DNA from: Endozoicomonas sp. G2_1
GTDB lineage: Bacteria; Pseudomonadota; Gammaproteobacteria; Enterobacterales; Alteromonadaceae
Reading direction: 5' to 3'
Length of the DNA: 64,000 bases
NCBI RefSeq assembly: GCF_017744155.1
Contig: NZ_JAGHQT010000001.1
Location: forward strand, 1 to 64,000
Every line of letters begins with the position of its first letter. Position 1 is the stretch's first letter. Of this stretch, positions 37,081-47,723 are shown piece after piece. The position numbers were made by a program, and so were the translations under genes. The notes under the pieces are model-generated. The model made no database searches. It had not been told where the DNA came from and worked only from the letters and a program-made list of their open reading frames with translations.

Positions 37081-38706
37081 CTAGTAATCTCCAGCTAACA
37101 CCTTTGCTTTGCGCTTATCATCGAGTTCAAGTTGTGCCGCGCGCCTCAACCAATCCTTTGCCTGCTCGATATCATTTTGCCAAAACGACTCCAATGCTAG
37201 GTTGTAGTGGAAGCTTGGCATTAAATATTTGCTAGGTTGTAATGCTTTTATTTTTAAGTATGTCTGTGGAAAGTCCAGTTCGAAAAAGCGCAGTTGATTA
37301 AAGTCGTGAATAGGCTTGAACGCTTGCACATCAGGATTTGCATCACAGCTTTCCGCGCGAAACAGTCCAACTTTACCGCGATGTGTGTCGGGTGTTCCCA
37401 AGTACCAGCGATGACCTATTTTCCGCCAAATAGGTGTGTTGTCATCAATTAACTTACCCCAAGGCAGCTTGGCAAGTATCCCAATGCGTTGCTGACGGCG
37501 CTCGGCTATCGAAAAGTTTGCTGATGTCTGCTCTGACGCCCGCGATGAAACAACTAATTCATCAACGGGCCAAGTTACCAAGTTGTAAACTTGTGACTGC
37601 TGGGTATGTTCTGGTCGACATAACTTGTGTCCGGCTCTTAATTGGTATTCATCACCAAAACCGAGTAGGTGGCTCAGCTCATGAGCAAAAACTTGTGTAT
37701 TATCTTCAAGTGCTAGGTGCAGGCTACCGTAGTGAACATTAGCGCCGCCATCTGAGTGAACAAATGCCAAATAACGGCTTTCTATGTTAGGCGTAATTTC
37801 ACTAAGTGCTAATAGGTTACAATTGATGGCACTGCCCTGCTTTGTCTGACAATCAAAATATTTGGGTGGCAAATACCTTGGCGTTTCAAAGCAAACTTGC
37901 TCAGCAAGCGGGTGTGATTGGAACTGTTCAATCAGCTGTTCTGCGTGTTGCAAACCTGCTAATGTCGCTGACAAAAACTGAATGCTGTTAGAACATAATA
38001 CGCGATTAGCTCGTGCTAGCTTGCTCGATGAAATTACTTGTTCGGGCAAAGTTTGATACCAGAGGTTAAACACTTGGTATCGTTCGAGTAAGGCATGATG
38101 TGCTTTGCCTTTATCACTTAACTCAAGTAAGTGCTGGTATTGTGAAAGTTCATCGGCCCGCCCTAAGCCCATTGCCAAATCAAAGGCCATTAATAATGCT
38201 GATTGGTTAACATCGGCAATTTCTAATAACAACTCGAAAGCGCTAGTCGATTGATTCTGGCTCAAATAAAAACTTGCCGCCCGCAGATATAAACGCTGCT
38301 TGAACGCTCCGTATTGCTGCTGAGGCAAGTGTCTCTGCAACCAATACTGAGATATCACCAATGCAAGCGCGTGCTGATACCATTTGCTTGCCTGTCTAAT
38401 CGCATCAACGTTGGCCAACTCAGATAAGGAGTCAGGTTTATGCTGATAGTACTCAGCAAGCGCTAATGCTTCTGTGGGGTCTGTTTGCGCCAACGTTCGA
38501 GTGTACATTAACCATGCGGCACTATCATGTGGCTGCCGACTGCGCTTTTGACGAATGGCTCTGGTGTGTTGCTGTTGGTAAGCATAGTCAAACAATCGTT
38601 CATCGGGTGATGACAATGCAGAAAAATAATCTTGAAAAGAAAATGAGCTTGTCGATAGCAATATCGACAAGCTCATAATAATGATAATTAACAAAGACTT
38701 TTTCAT
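37081..38706 (-). CDS. Secreted HExxH protein with repeat-rich N-terminus
   Basis: I do not recognise this 541-residue protein. A signal peptide (about 1-23) is followed by Leu/Ala-rich helical repeats resembling TPR/Sel1 (about 30-270) and then a domain with HELSHLLGFGDEY (His342, Glu343, His346; DEY at 352-354). An HExxH followed by DEY is reminiscent of M64-like metallopeptidases. Six cysteines suggest disulfides. It is probably a periplasmic or secreted protease. It ends before nlpI on the same strand, with no clear operon. Confidence 0.65.
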   Translation of the reverse strand: MKKSLLIIIIMSLSILLSTSSFSFQDYFSALSSPDERLFDYAYQQQHTRAIRQKRSRQPHDSAAWLMYTRTLAQTDPTEALALAEYYQHKPDSLSELANVDAIRQASKWYQHALALVISQYWLQRHLPQQQYGAFKQRLYLRAASFYLSQNQSTSAFELLLEIADVNQSALLMAFDLAMGLGRADELSQYQHLLELSDKGKAHHALLERYQVFNLWYQTLPEQVISSSKLARANRVLCSNSIQFLSATLAGLQHAEQLIEQFQSHPLAEQVCFETPRYLPPKYFDCQTKQGSAINCNLLALSEITPNIESRYLAFVHSDGGANVHYGSLHLALEDNTQVFAHELSHLLGFGDEYQLRAGHKLCRPEHTQQSQVYNLVTWPVDELVVSSRASEQTSANFSIAERRQQRIGILAKLPWGKLIDDNTPIWRKIGHRWYLGTPDTHRGKVGLFRAESCDANPDVQAFKPIHDFNQLRFFELDFPQTYLKIKALQPSKYLMPSFHYNLALESFWQNDIEQAKDWLRRAAQLELDDKRKAKVLAGDY

Positions 38707-38802
38707 TTTATCGTCTTTTATTTTCGCCTTTTGTTAGCGCGTTTATCGGCCTAACAAAGCGCTTCTAAATGCAACTAAGTGCAACAAGCACTTGACTCAA
38801 TA

Positions 38803-39711
38803 CTAACGCTTTATCTCTATATCAGTGCTAGCTTGCTTTAACATATCAAGTTCTACACGCGCGTAACGAAATTCAACGTATTCATAAACGTTAGTCGCCA
38901 GAGATAGCTTAAAGTAGTTCTCAGCAATTTTACTGTTGCCCAACTGTTTATTGAACTTGCCGAGATAAAAATAAGCTTCACACAGACGCATAGTCAATTC
39001 TCGGTTTGAGCTAACATTATCAGCTAAAGCATTAATAAACTGTGTTTGTGACAACTCGCCTAAATAAAGCTTAACTATGTTTTTAGCCCAATTATCGTCG
39101 CCAATAAGTTCTGCTCTTTTGGCTAAGTTAGCCACCGCCTGTTCAGCGTTAACTTCTCGCTCGGCAAAATAAAGCCACAATAAACGAAATGGGTCGTTGG
39201 CCTGATACTGGTAGAAGGTGGTTAAATCATCAACAGCTAACTTAGCTCGGTCACCGTACATCAGAGCGATACCGCGATTGAAATAAGCAAATTCGTGCTC
39301 TGGTTCAAGTTCAATTGCTGAATCAAACTTTTCGTAAGCTTCCGAAAATTGTTGTAACTGGGTTAATTGAATTCCTAAAAAGTTATACGCATCAGCCAAG
39401 TCATTTTTTAACCGCAAGGCTCTGTTAAAGTCTTGTCGTGCTAGGTTGTATAAACCGACGTTGTCATAGCTTAAACCGCGTTTGTAAAAAAGCTCTGCAC
39501 GTTGCTCTTGGGTTAATTCTGCTCTGAGCAAAGCGTCAGATAAACGGGCAATGACAACCTCATCTTTAAAATCAACCGGTAATGGCTCAGCAATAATTAA
39601 ACCGTTCATTGCCGAACGAGGAACATCAGTTGATAAGCTGGCACAACCTTGTAAAACAGCAAATAATGCTACGCCAGTAAATTTCACTATAGATTTCACG
39701 GAAAGTCTCAC
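38803..39711 (-). CDS. nlpI: Lipoprotein NlpI (TPR)
   Basis: An outer-membrane lipoprotein with lipobox LQGC (Cys23), then TPR helices (about 70-170) such as AYNFLGIQLTQLQQFSEAYEKFD. In E. coli NlpI is an adaptor that tethers the Prc protease to MepS and other peptidoglycan hydrolases. It stands directly downstream of pnp, exactly as in E. coli, which strengthens the call. A terminator (39834-39858) separates the two. Confidence 0.93.
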   Translation of the reverse strand: MRLSVKSIVKFTGVALFAVLQGCASLSTDVPRSAMNGLIIAEPLPVDFKDEVVIARLSDALLRAELTQEQRAELFYKRGLSYDNVGLYNLARQDFNRALRLKNDLADAYNFLGIQLTQLQQFSEAYEKFDSAIELEPEHEFAYFNRGIALMYGDRAKLAVDDLTTFYQYQANDPFRLLWLYFAEREVNAEQAVANLAKRAELIGDDNWAKNIVKLYLGELSQTQFINALADNVSSNRELTMRLCEAYFYLGKFNKQLGNSKIAENYFKLSLATNVYEYVEFRYARVELDMLKQASTDIEIKR

Positions 39712-39833
39712 TCAAAAACAGAAAATGGTGTTCGCTCATTAATACTCAACACTTGAGGTAAATGATACGACAACTCTTGTTCAGCACAGTTGAAAATTGG
39801 AAAATATCTTTCAATATTATTCTGTTAAAACAT

Positions 39834-39858
39834 AAAAAGGAGCTATACGCTCCTTTTT
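39834..39858 (-). terminator. pnp terminator
   Basis: A 10-bp stem (AAAAAGGAGC / GCTCCTTTTT) with five-base loop, between pnp and nlpI on the minus strand. Confidence 0.85.
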
Positions 39859-39990
39859 ATCAGTGCTCATGTGCTAGCAGTCCAACTTAACACATATCGC
39901 TATTGATACTCAATCCATACCTTAGTGCTTAGCTAACATAATTGCCCCTAATAATAAGGTAATAGATGTCAACTAAGCGCTACGGATGAG

Positions 39991-42123
39991 TTACTCAGCC
40001 GCTGGTTCTTCAGCTTTTGCTTCAGCTGGTTTTTCAACCGCTTCTTTCATGCTTAAACGAACACGGCCTTGACGGTCAATCTCAAGTACTTTAACAGTCA
40101 CTTCTTGACCTTCACTTAAGACATCAGAAACGGCGTTAACACGCTCTTCTGAGATTTGTGAAATATGTACTAAACCGTCTTTACCAGGTAATACATTAAC
40201 AAAAGCACCAAAGTCTACGATGCGAACAACTTTACCGGTGTAAAGTTTACCTACTTCAATTTCAGCGGTTAATGCTTCAATGCGAGCAATGGCATCTTTT
40301 GCTTGGTTGCCGTCTGTAGCAGCAATCTTAACAGTACCGTCGTCTTCAATTTCGATAGTGGTGCCTGTTTCTTCAGTAAGCTGGCGAATAGTTGCACCAC
40401 CTTTACCGATAACTTCGCGAATCTTGTCTGCAGCAATTTTCATGGTGTGAATGCGCGGCGCAAATTCAGAGATGTCTTCACGGTGAGCGTTAATCGCTTG
40501 ATCCATCACACCTAAGATGTGGATACGCGCTGCTTTTGCTTGGTTTAACGCAATTTGCATGATCTCTTTAGTGATACCTTCAATCTTGATATCCATTTGC
40601 AATGCAGTGATACCACCATTAGTACCGGCAACTTTAAAGTCCATGTCACCTAAGTGATCTTCATCACCTAAGATGTCAGAAAGAACAACAAAGTCGTCGC
40701 CTTCTTTTACTAGACCCATCGCGATACCAGCAACAGAATCTTTAATCGGTACACCGGCATCCATTAGTGCTAATGACGTACCACATACTGATGCCATTGA
40801 GCTTGAACCGTTTGATTCAGTGATTTCAGATACTACGCGAACTGCATACGGGAACTCTTCAACTGAAGGCATAACCGCCATAATACCGCGCTTAGCAAGA
40901 CGACCGTGACCGATTTCACGACGCTTAGGTGAACCGACAAAACCAGTTTCACCAACACAGTACGGAGGGAAGTTGTAGTGCAACATAAAGTTGTCAGTCT
41001 TCTCACCTAAAATAGTTTCTACGCGTTGTGCGTCGCGCTGCGTGCCTAATGTCGCTGTTACTAATGCTTGTGTTTCACCGCGAGTAAATACCGCACTACC
41101 GTGAGTACGCGGTAATACGCCAGTCATAACGTCTAATGCACGAACCATTTCTGGATCACGACCGTCGATACGCGGAGAACCTTGAGTGATACGACCGCGC
41201 ACAACTTTCTTCTCTAAGTCGTGTAGCAAGTCTTTTGCTTCACCTTCGTCAAGCTCTTCACCTTCAGCTAAGGCTTCGTTTAATTGTGCTAAAACAGCTG
41301 ATTTGATTTCACCCACTTTTTCGTAACGCTTAGCTTTTTCAGTAATTTGATAAGCTTCGTTGAATTGTTCAGTGGCTAATTCTGCAATTTTGTCAGCAAG
41401 CGCAACGTTTTTCTCTGGCGCAGCCCATTCCCAAGCAGGAGTATTTACTTCAGCAGCAAACTCGTTAATCGCTTTAATAGCGGTTTGCATTTGCTCGTGA
41501 CCGTATACAACAGCGCCTAGCATCACTTCTTCAGATAACACGTCAGCTTCTGACTCAACCATTAATACCGCTGATTCAGTACCTGAAACAACAAGGTCTA
41601 ATTGGCTGGTTGCCAGCTCAGATTGAAGTGGGTTAAGTACGTACTTGCCGTCAGTATAACCAACGCGCGCAGCACCTACTGGACCGCTGAATGGAATACC
41701 AGAAATCGCTAATGCAGCAGAAGTACCAAGTAATGAGATAATATCTGGTGCAATTTCAGGGTTAGCTGAAACTACAGTGATAATAACTTGTACTTCGTTG
41801 GTGAAACCTTCTGGGAATAACGGACGAATTGGACGGTCGATTAAACGAGCTGTTAGCGTTTCTTCTTCAGAAGGACGGCCTTCGCGCTTGAAGAAACCAC
41901 CAGGGATTTTACCCGCTGCGTACGTTTTTTCTTGGTAGTTAACCGTTAATGGGAAAAAGTCTTGGCCTGGGACCGCTTCTTTTTTACCAACAACAGATAC
42001 TAAAACGCTAGTATCGTCCATGCTTGCCATAACAGCAGCAGTCGCTTGACGAGCAATAGCACCAGTTTCTAAGGTGATTTTATGCTGGCCAAATTCAAAA
42101 GTTTTAGTGATTGGATTCAACAC
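39991..42123 (-). CDS. pnp: Polyribonucleotide nucleotidyltransferase
   Basis: 3'-to-5' phosphorolytic exoribonuclease of the RNA degradosome. It has two RNase PH domains (about 1-220 and 315-545; [14 protein letters not shown] and [15 protein letters not shown]), a KH domain ([16 protein letters not shown]) and a C-terminal S1 domain ([23 protein letters not shown]), with a short acidic Ala/Glu tail. Length 710 is standard. It is normally next to rpsO; here about 8.5 kb separate them. Confidence 0.97.
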   Translation of the reverse strand: MLNPITKTFEFGQHKITLETGAIARQATAAVMASMDDTSVLVSVVGKKEAVPGQDFFPLTVNYQEKTYAAGKIPGGFFKREGRPSEEETLTARLIDRPIRPLFPEGFTNEVQVIITVVSANPEIAPDIISLLGTSAALAISGIPFSGPVGAARVGYTDGKYVLNPLQSELATSQLDLVVSGTESAVLMVESEADVLSEEVMLGAVVYGHEQMQTAIKAINEFAAEVNTPAWEWAAPEKNVALADKIAELATEQFNEAYQITEKAKRYEKVGEIKSAVLAQLNEALAEGEELDEGEAKDLLHDLEKKVVRGRITQGSPRIDGRDPEMVRALDVMTGVLPRTHGSAVFTRGETQALVTATLGTQRDAQRVETILGEKTDNFMLHYNFPPYCVGETGFVGSPKRREIGHGRLAKRGIMAVMPSVEEFPYAVRVVSEITESNGSSSMASVCGTSLALMDAGVPIKDSVAGIAMGLVKEGDDFVVLSDILGDEDHLGDMDFKVAGTNGGITALQMDIKIEGITKEIMQIALNQAKAARIHILGVMDQAINAHREDISEFAPRIHTMKIAADKIREVIGKGGATIRQLTEETGTTIEIEDDGTVKIAATDGNQAKDAIARIEALTAEIEVGKLYTGKVVRIVDFGAFVNVLPGKDGLVHISQISEERVNAVSDVLSEGQEVTVKVLEIDRQGRVRLSMKEAVEKPAEAKAEEPAAE

Positions 42124-42602
42124 TATTTGTGTTCCTTATAATTGTTAAGACCTCAACCAATCTGTACAATTTTTTATTCTCTTATTACGCCGCGTCCACT
42201 GTTGAACTTAATGGCAAATTAAACAAAACAAAAAATTATACAGTTTGGATTGCTTCAGTCTTAGATGAAAAATTCAGTCAATTTGCTTCTGTTATCCGGT
42301 GCGATGAATTACCTAATTAAACAGCCCGTTCAAACAAATACAAATTTGCTCGACATTATACTGAGACATTTTACTTTTGCTAGCCCCGACTCTGTTAATT
42401 TTGCCTTAACTAGCTTGATTGATATCAATAATTGAGCAACTGTCCTTTTCATTTGTCTAGCAATGTTGTTATGCTTCTGTTTGAAAAATATAAGCACATA
42501 AAATAACAATTAAAAACAACTTAATACGAAGCGCAAAAGGAATTGGCGAACTGTTCACAGTTCCTTTTGTCGATTACAACATTGAGAAACAGGGATTCTT
42601 TT
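42124..42602. other. Intergenic region before chemoreceptor
   Basis: A 479-bp A+T-rich region with no supported gene (one short open frame has no family support). It contains an FNR box, listed separately, and a candidate -10 TATGCT (42470-42475). Confidence 0.6.
42415..42428. promoter_or_regulatory. Second perfect FNR box
   Basis: TTGATTGATATCAA matches TTGAT-N4-ATCAA at all fixed positions. With the -10 TATGCT at 42470-42475, its centre is near -60.5, close to the class I activating position (-61.5). It would control the haem-containing chemoreceptor downstream. Confidence 0.65.
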
Positions 42603-44288
42603 GTGAATAGCAATCAACTGAACAAAAATCTACTACTTTGGCTATCGGTAACAGGGCTTATCGCAGCCACCATTTTCGCCGCAATAACCATTTCAATTAC
42701 CAAAGAAAAAGCAATTGAAGAAATTCAAACTCATAGTGGCGAGCTTATCCAACGCACAGCGCAAATGTTTATGGTCTCAACGGTGAAATTTAATCAAGAA
42801 TTCACCAACACCAATGATGAGCAAGAAAAACTTAAAATACTGGCGGACTGGCGCAGAACAATCACTGCGGTCGATCAGGCCGTAACACACGACTTTGGTG
42901 ATAAACTCAGCCGTGTTCGACTGATTGCTGATGCCAATAAGCTCGGTCTTGCGCCTTTGGGTGGTTCTGATACACAAGCAACCACTGACTTTGAATATCA
43001 GGCCTTAGATTACTTTGTTAGTGGCAATCGCAAACCTTTAGTCGAGCAAAACGATGCCATGTATAAAATTGCGGTACCACTGACCAGTGATATGCACCCC
43101 GGCTGTGCTAACTGTCATGGTATTTCTCCGTCTGATTCAGTACTACTTGGCGGCTTAGCCGTAACACGTGATATTAGCAATCAGCTCGCTGAAGCAAGAA
43201 CCCATGGTTTATTCTTAACCGCTGTTGTAGTCAGCATTGTGTTTATCGTGGTCGTACTTGTGTATACCCTGCTTTACCGCAACGTTTCATCGCCACTACA
43301 AAAGCTCACCAACAACACGCAGCGTTTATCAGAGCAGATTGAGACAGGTAATTTCGACCGTATTGATACCAACGACAGTCAAGAGTACAAATTTGAACTC
43401 GCTAAGCTTGCCGATGGTTTTAAACTGTTAGCGCAGCAGCTCAAGTCGACGATGACAACCATCAGTCACGGCTCTAACCAGTTATCGACGCTGGCCAATA
43501 GTACTGCGGAGATTGCCGAACACAGTCAACGAGGTATCAACAACAACCAAACTATGTTAGCGACGGTAGGTGAAGAGATGAGCCAACTCGAACAAGCTGG
43601 TTTAGAGATTTCTGAGCAAGCCATTAAAACTTCAGAAACAACTCAGTCTATGCTCAACTCAGTTAGGCGCGGCCAAGGTGAAATTAAACAGGTTACCGAA
43701 ACAATTCACGCCCTTACCCAAGATGTCACCAACGCCAATGTCGTTATCGAACGACTTGACCAAAGAAGCGACAGCATTGGCGGCATTGTTAGCACCATTG
43801 ATGGAATTGCTGAACAAACCAACTTACTGGCATTAAACGCTGCAATTGAAGCGGCTCGCGCAGGTGAACAAGGTCGTGGGTTTGCCGTAGTAGCAGACGA
43901 AGTGCGCCAACTTGCAAAACGAACGCAAGAAGCGACTAGTGAAATCAATCAGCTCGTCCAAAACTTGCAAACTGATGCCCAACAAGCCACCAGTGCAATG
44001 AACAAAAGCAGTGAGCAAGTAAAAGTGACGGTTAACAACACTGAAGCGGCAGTAGCCACGTTTGAGCAAATCAGTATAGAACTTAATAATTTAAGTGATA
44101 TGAACAGCTTAATTGCTTCTGCATCTGAACAGCAGATTGTTACGCTTAGCAACTCAGTCAACAGTATTAACCAATTACTCAACAATAGCACAGTGTTACT
44201 GAGCAATATTAATCAGACTGCAAGTGAAAGCGACCAACTCAAGCAGCTTGCTGCCCAGCTAGACGATTTAATTAATCAGCGTTCGTAA
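42603..44288 (+). CDS. Chemoreceptor with a c-type haem motif (Tll0287-like)
   Basis: A 561-residue methyl-accepting chemotaxis protein. TM1 (about 9-32) and TM2 (about 205-228) flank a periplasmic DUF3365/Tll0287-like domain with a haem-c attachment motif CANCH (Cys168, Cys171, His172). A HAMP-like stretch and the cytoplasmic signalling hairpin follow, with the conserved tip [19 protein letters not shown]. It may sense redox or gases through the haem. GTG at 42603 has an AGGGA before it; an in-frame TTG at 42543 adds 20 polar residues. A perfect FNR box lies upstream. The region between pnp and a TonB receptor gene is accessory. Confidence 0.9.
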   Translation: MNSNQLNKNLLLWLSVTGLIAATIFAAITISITKEKAIEEIQTHSGELIQRTAQMFMVSTVKFNQEFTNTNDEQEKLKILADWRRTITAVDQAVTHDFGDKLSRVRLIADANKLGLAPLGGSDTQATTDFEYQALDYFVSGNRKPLVEQNDAMYKIAVPLTSDMHPGCANCHGISPSDSVLLGGLAVTRDISNQLAEARTHGLFLTAVVVSIVFIVVVLVYTLLYRNVSSPLQKLTNNTQRLSEQIETGNFDRIDTNDSQEYKFELAKLADGFKLLAQQLKSTMTTISHGSNQLSTLANSTAEIAEHSQRGINNNQTMLATVGEEMSQLEQAGLEISEQAIKTSETTQSMLNSVRRGQGEIKQVTETIHALTQDVTNANVVIERLDQRSDSIGGIVSTIDGIAEQTNLLALNAAIEAARAGEQGRGFAVVADEVRQLAKRTQEATSEINQLVQNLQTDAQQATSAMNKSSEQVKVTVNNTEAAVATFEQISIELNNLSDMNSLIASASEQQIVTLSNSVNSINQLLNNSTVLLSNINQTASESDQLKQLAAQLDDLINQRS

Positions 44289-44334
44289 TAGCACATAAAA
44301 ACCTTCCTGCTAGCTCTGTGCTAGCTAAACAAAT

Positions 44335-44369
44335 AAAAAGGCTAGTAGCATTTGCTACTAGCCTTTTTT
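44335..44369. terminator. Bidirectional terminator, chemoreceptor / TonB receptor
   Basis: A 10-bp perfect stem (GGCTAGTAGC / GCTACTAGCC) with A and T runs on both sides. It serves the converging chemoreceptor and receptor genes. Confidence 0.88.
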
Positions 44370-44410
44370 ATCAACCTGCCCCCTGGCTAAAAATGAGAGG
44401 TCAGCTAGCA

Positions 44411-47347
44411 TTAGAACTTGTACTCAAGTCCTGCATAGTAGTATGCGCCATTAAAACCAAATGGCGCTGAGCGTCTTGAATAAGTGAAAACACCCGGGCT
44501 GCTAACAACGACATTGCCGTTGGCATCGACGATAGTACCTGTGCGTGAATTACCAATTTCATTTTCATCTGGGTAAACATCAAACAGGTTGTTACTACCA
44601 ACATTAAACGATAAGTTGTCGTTTACTTGATAATGAACGCGTAAATCCGTTAACACCTCAGCACCGTAGGTTTGACGGCCACCGTCAGTGACTGTGTACT
44701 CTCCATAACGGTTAAACGCCAAATTAATGGTAAAGTCACCAATGCGGTATAAACCACTTAAACTAATGCGATCTTCCGGCTGCCATTCTTCAATAATTGA
44801 AATGTCTTGCTCAGAAAACACTTGGTTGGCAGCAATACCATCAAGTGCACTACCCGCTGGCGTAAACAATTCAACAACATCCGTTTCAGTAAAGTTAGCA
44901 GCAAAGGTTAAATCTAAATCACCACCAAGCAGCTCAGTATTCCAAGTTGCGATAATATCAACACCTTCTGTTTCAGTATCAGCACCGTTTAAGAAAAACT
45001 GGGCAGCACCGGCACCAGAAGATCTTAGGGCTGAATCAAGAGCCGTTGATAAGCCAGTACCTAAGCGATTACTGATAACAATGCGATCATCAATATCAAT
45101 GGTGTAGTAATCGATGGTGATATTGATGTTGTCGGCAGCTTGAATAACGGTACCAAAACTAAAGTTAGTTGATTCTTCTTCTTTTAACTGAGGAATACCA
45201 ACAGCTTGTGCTAAAACGCTGTCATTTCTGAAAGTACCAACCTGAATTGCAATTTGGTCGCCCGCAGGATCGTCAGGATTAGTAACAAACTGAGTGCTAA
45301 TATTGTTGAAAAACAATTGCTGCATCGACGGTGCGCGGAAACCAGTACTCACTGCGCTGCGTAAGGCAAAATTATCCGTTACCGACCAGTTACCTGCTAA
45401 CTTAAAGCTGGTGTTATCGCCAAAACCATCGTAGTCATCGTAACGCAATGCACCACTTAAAATGATGTTATCGCTAAGTTCAGTTTCCGCATCGATATAG
45501 AAAGAAATAACATCGCGAGTTTCATCAACTTCAGACACCGGTGCAATACCACCAAAGCCCTGAGTGCCCGCACTTCTATCGGCGTCAAACAGACTAACGC
45601 CATTTTCAGTATCGTAGTCGCGGTAAGAATATTCGTCACCCGGGCGAATGCGGTATTCATCCGTTCTGATTTCAGCCCCCATTGCCAGTGAGAAGGTATC
45701 AAACGCTTTAGTGTAATCGAGGTTTAGTGTTTGTAGTGATAACTCTAAGCCATAAGCAAACGCTTCACGTGGTACCCGCGCGCGAATTTCATCAGCAGAT
45801 AACCCCGAGCCGTTAAAACGCAGTGAGTTAGCAAATGATGAGTTAATGGTATCGCTAGTGACATAGTCGATATTGTTTTCACCATAGGTGTATGACAAAT
45901 CTAACGAAGCATCGTTGTCAAACTCAACTTTATAGCCAAAGTTATACGAAACATCGCGAATATCAGAGTTTATTTTCGGCAAAAAGCCGGCAGGAATGGT
46001 CGCATCACCGTCTTGCAATGGCGCGTTACCACCAGTGTTATTGTTGTGGCGGAAAAAAGCCGCTGATTCATTATCTCTTTTAGAGTAAGTGATAAAACCG
46101 TAAAGCTCACCGTCGCCCAGTTCATAACCGGTATTAACCGTTAACGCTAATTGCTGAGAATCAGCATCACCAATTCTAAAGGTAGTGCGCGGTGCCGTTG
46201 CCTCACGTGGGTCACCTAATAAAAAGTTGCCATTGGCAAGCTCTGTACAACCGGCAAATTGACATGAGCCGTGCAAGCCTGCGCGATTAGTTGTACCGCG
46301 ATCGCGAATGTTTAGCGTAGTATTTAGGTAACCGTTTTCCCCTAGTGCAAAGCCTTTTGATAAATCAAAATTAACCGTTTCACCATCACCTTCTGAGTAT
46401 TGGCCGTAAGACAAAGCAACTTTACCGTCTTCATCACTGTCGTTTAATACAATATTGATAACACCTGCGATAGCGTCTGAACCGTATTGTGCTGCAGCGC
46501 CGTCGCGCAGTACTTCAATGCGCTTGATAGAAGCAGCAGGAATGGCATTCATATCAGTACCCGCGGTACCGCGGCCAACTGAAGTATTGATGTGAATTAG
46601 ACTGGCTTGGTGACGACGTTTGCCGTTAACCAATACCAATGTTTGGTCTGGACCTAAGCCACGTAGTGTTGCAGGGCGCAAGGCGTCGGTACCATCGCTG
46701 ATTGCAGAAGTAGAAAAGTTAAACGACGGCGCAATAGCTTGTAGCATACGGCCAACTTCTGTCTGACCTGTATTGGCTAATGCTTCCGCCGATAACAAAT
46801 CAACCGGAACCGGTAAATCATCAGCTGAGCGTCCGGCAACGCGGCTACCGACTACCGATATTTTTTCTACTTGATCTTCTTGAATAGTACTTTGATTTTC
46901 TTGAGCTAACGCAGTTTGATTTGACGCTCCCAACAAGAGTGGGATGATAGTGGCAATTGCTGTTTTTTTATTATTCATTGCATTTTTTCCATTGTGTTTC
47001 TTGGGTTTAATGCTCAGCTGGCCAGAATCGTGAACAACAGCGACTAAATCAGTATTGAGCAATAACTTTCTCAAGCCCAACTCAACTGAATAATAGCCTT
47101 CAAGTTTATTAGCAACGTGCAGCTTAGTAACACCAAATGAAAACAAAATGGTTTTATTAGCTTGTTGCCCAAACTCAATTAACGCTTTATCCGCTCGCTG
47201 TTGCTCTATGTTGAAATAAATAGGTTCATTGGCTTGGATGCTAAAAGCAGCGAGTCCAGACATGACTACTAGGACTCGCATAGTCATCGTACAACTGCGC
47301 AAGCACTTGATACCTAAATAAAACAAACTCTGCCAACCATGCAACAT
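44411..47347 (-). CDS. TonB-dependent receptor with N-terminal STN signalling domain
   Basis: A 978-residue outer-membrane receptor in a FecA-like arrangement: a first signal-like stretch, an STN domain (in the full frame about residues 78-155: INIEQQRADKALIEFGQQ, LEGYYSVELGLRKLL), a plug (LRGLGPDQTLVLVNGKRR) and a 22-strand barrel ending in EYKF. A second signal-peptide-like segment, MNNKKTAIATIIPLLLGAS, lies between STN and plug (from ATG 46978), which is abnormal for a periplasmic linker. The frame opens at 47461; ATG 47347 is a guess, since none has a strong ribosome binding site. The cognate FecR and sigma factor genes lie upstream. Substrate unknown. Confidence 0.88.
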   Translation of the reverse strand: MLHGWQSLFYLGIKCLRSCTMTMRVLVVMSGLAAFSIQANEPIYFNIEQQRADKALIEFGQQANKTILFSFGVTKLHVANKLEGYYSVELGLRKLLLNTDLVAVVHDSGQLSIKPKKHNGKNAMNNKKTAIATIIPLLLGASNQTALAQENQSTIQEDQVEKISVVGSRVAGRSADDLPVPVDLLSAEALANTGQTEVGRMLQAIAPSFNFSTSAISDGTDALRPATLRGLGPDQTLVLVNGKRRHQASLIHINTSVGRGTAGTDMNAIPAASIKRIEVLRDGAAAQYGSDAIAGVINIVLNDSDEDGKVALSYGQYSEGDGETVNFDLSKGFALGENGYLNTTLNIRDRGTTNRAGLHGSCQFAGCTELANGNFLLGDPREATAPRTTFRIGDADSQQLALTVNTGYELGDGELYGFITYSKRDNESAAFFRHNNNTGGNAPLQDGDATIPAGFLPKINSDIRDVSYNFGYKVEFDNDASLDLSYTYGENNIDYVTSDTINSSFANSLRFNGSGLSADEIRARVPREAFAYGLELSLQTLNLDYTKAFDTFSLAMGAEIRTDEYRIRPGDEYSYRDYDTENGVSLFDADRSAGTQGFGGIAPVSEVDETRDVISFYIDAETELSDNIILSGALRYDDYDGFGDNTSFKLAGNWSVTDNFALRSAVSTGFRAPSMQQLFFNNISTQFVTNPDDPAGDQIAIQVGTFRNDSVLAQAVGIPQLKEEESTNFSFGTVIQAADNINITIDYYTIDIDDRIVISNRLGTGLSTALDSALRSSGAGAAQFFLNGADTETEGVDIIATWNTELLGGDLDLTFAANFTETDVVELFTPAGSALDGIAANQVFSEQDISIIEEWQPEDRISLSGLYRIGDFTINLAFNRYGEYTVTDGGRQTYGAEVLTDLRVHYQVNDNLSFNVGSNNLFDVYPDENEIGNSRTGTIVDANGNVVVSSPGVFTYSRRSAPFGFNGAYYYAGLEYKF

Positions 47348-47461
47348 AAATAAACAGCTCAGAATAAAAAATCCTCTATAGACTATCAGAAAATATGAAA
47401 ATAATTGAAATTTAGCGAATAAAAACGAGTAAACACAATTTGTTGAGAGCCAACAGCTCAT

Positions 47462-47723
47462 ATTTTTCAGGAGTTTAAAACGTTAGACAGCACCTGTTCG
47501 CTCACAAAATCGAAATTGATTACGCAAAAATTAGAGGCTCACGCGACTATGGTTATTGTTGAGCAGTATCAGCAATATCTTGTTGTTGGCTGTACAAGTT
47601 GCCAATAACGTTCTTAACAAATTGAATTATTGAAGGTTTATGGTAATTTAAAGATAAAATCGTAGTCGAATATTGCCAAAGCGTCTACGTAATATACTGT
47701 TAGTTTACACAAGGAGCACCCAG
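47462..47723. other. Divergent region, TonB receptor / DUF998
   Basis: Control DNA between divergent genes. It contains a -10-like TATACT (47693-47698) for the plus-strand gene. No operator is clear. Confidence 0.4.
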
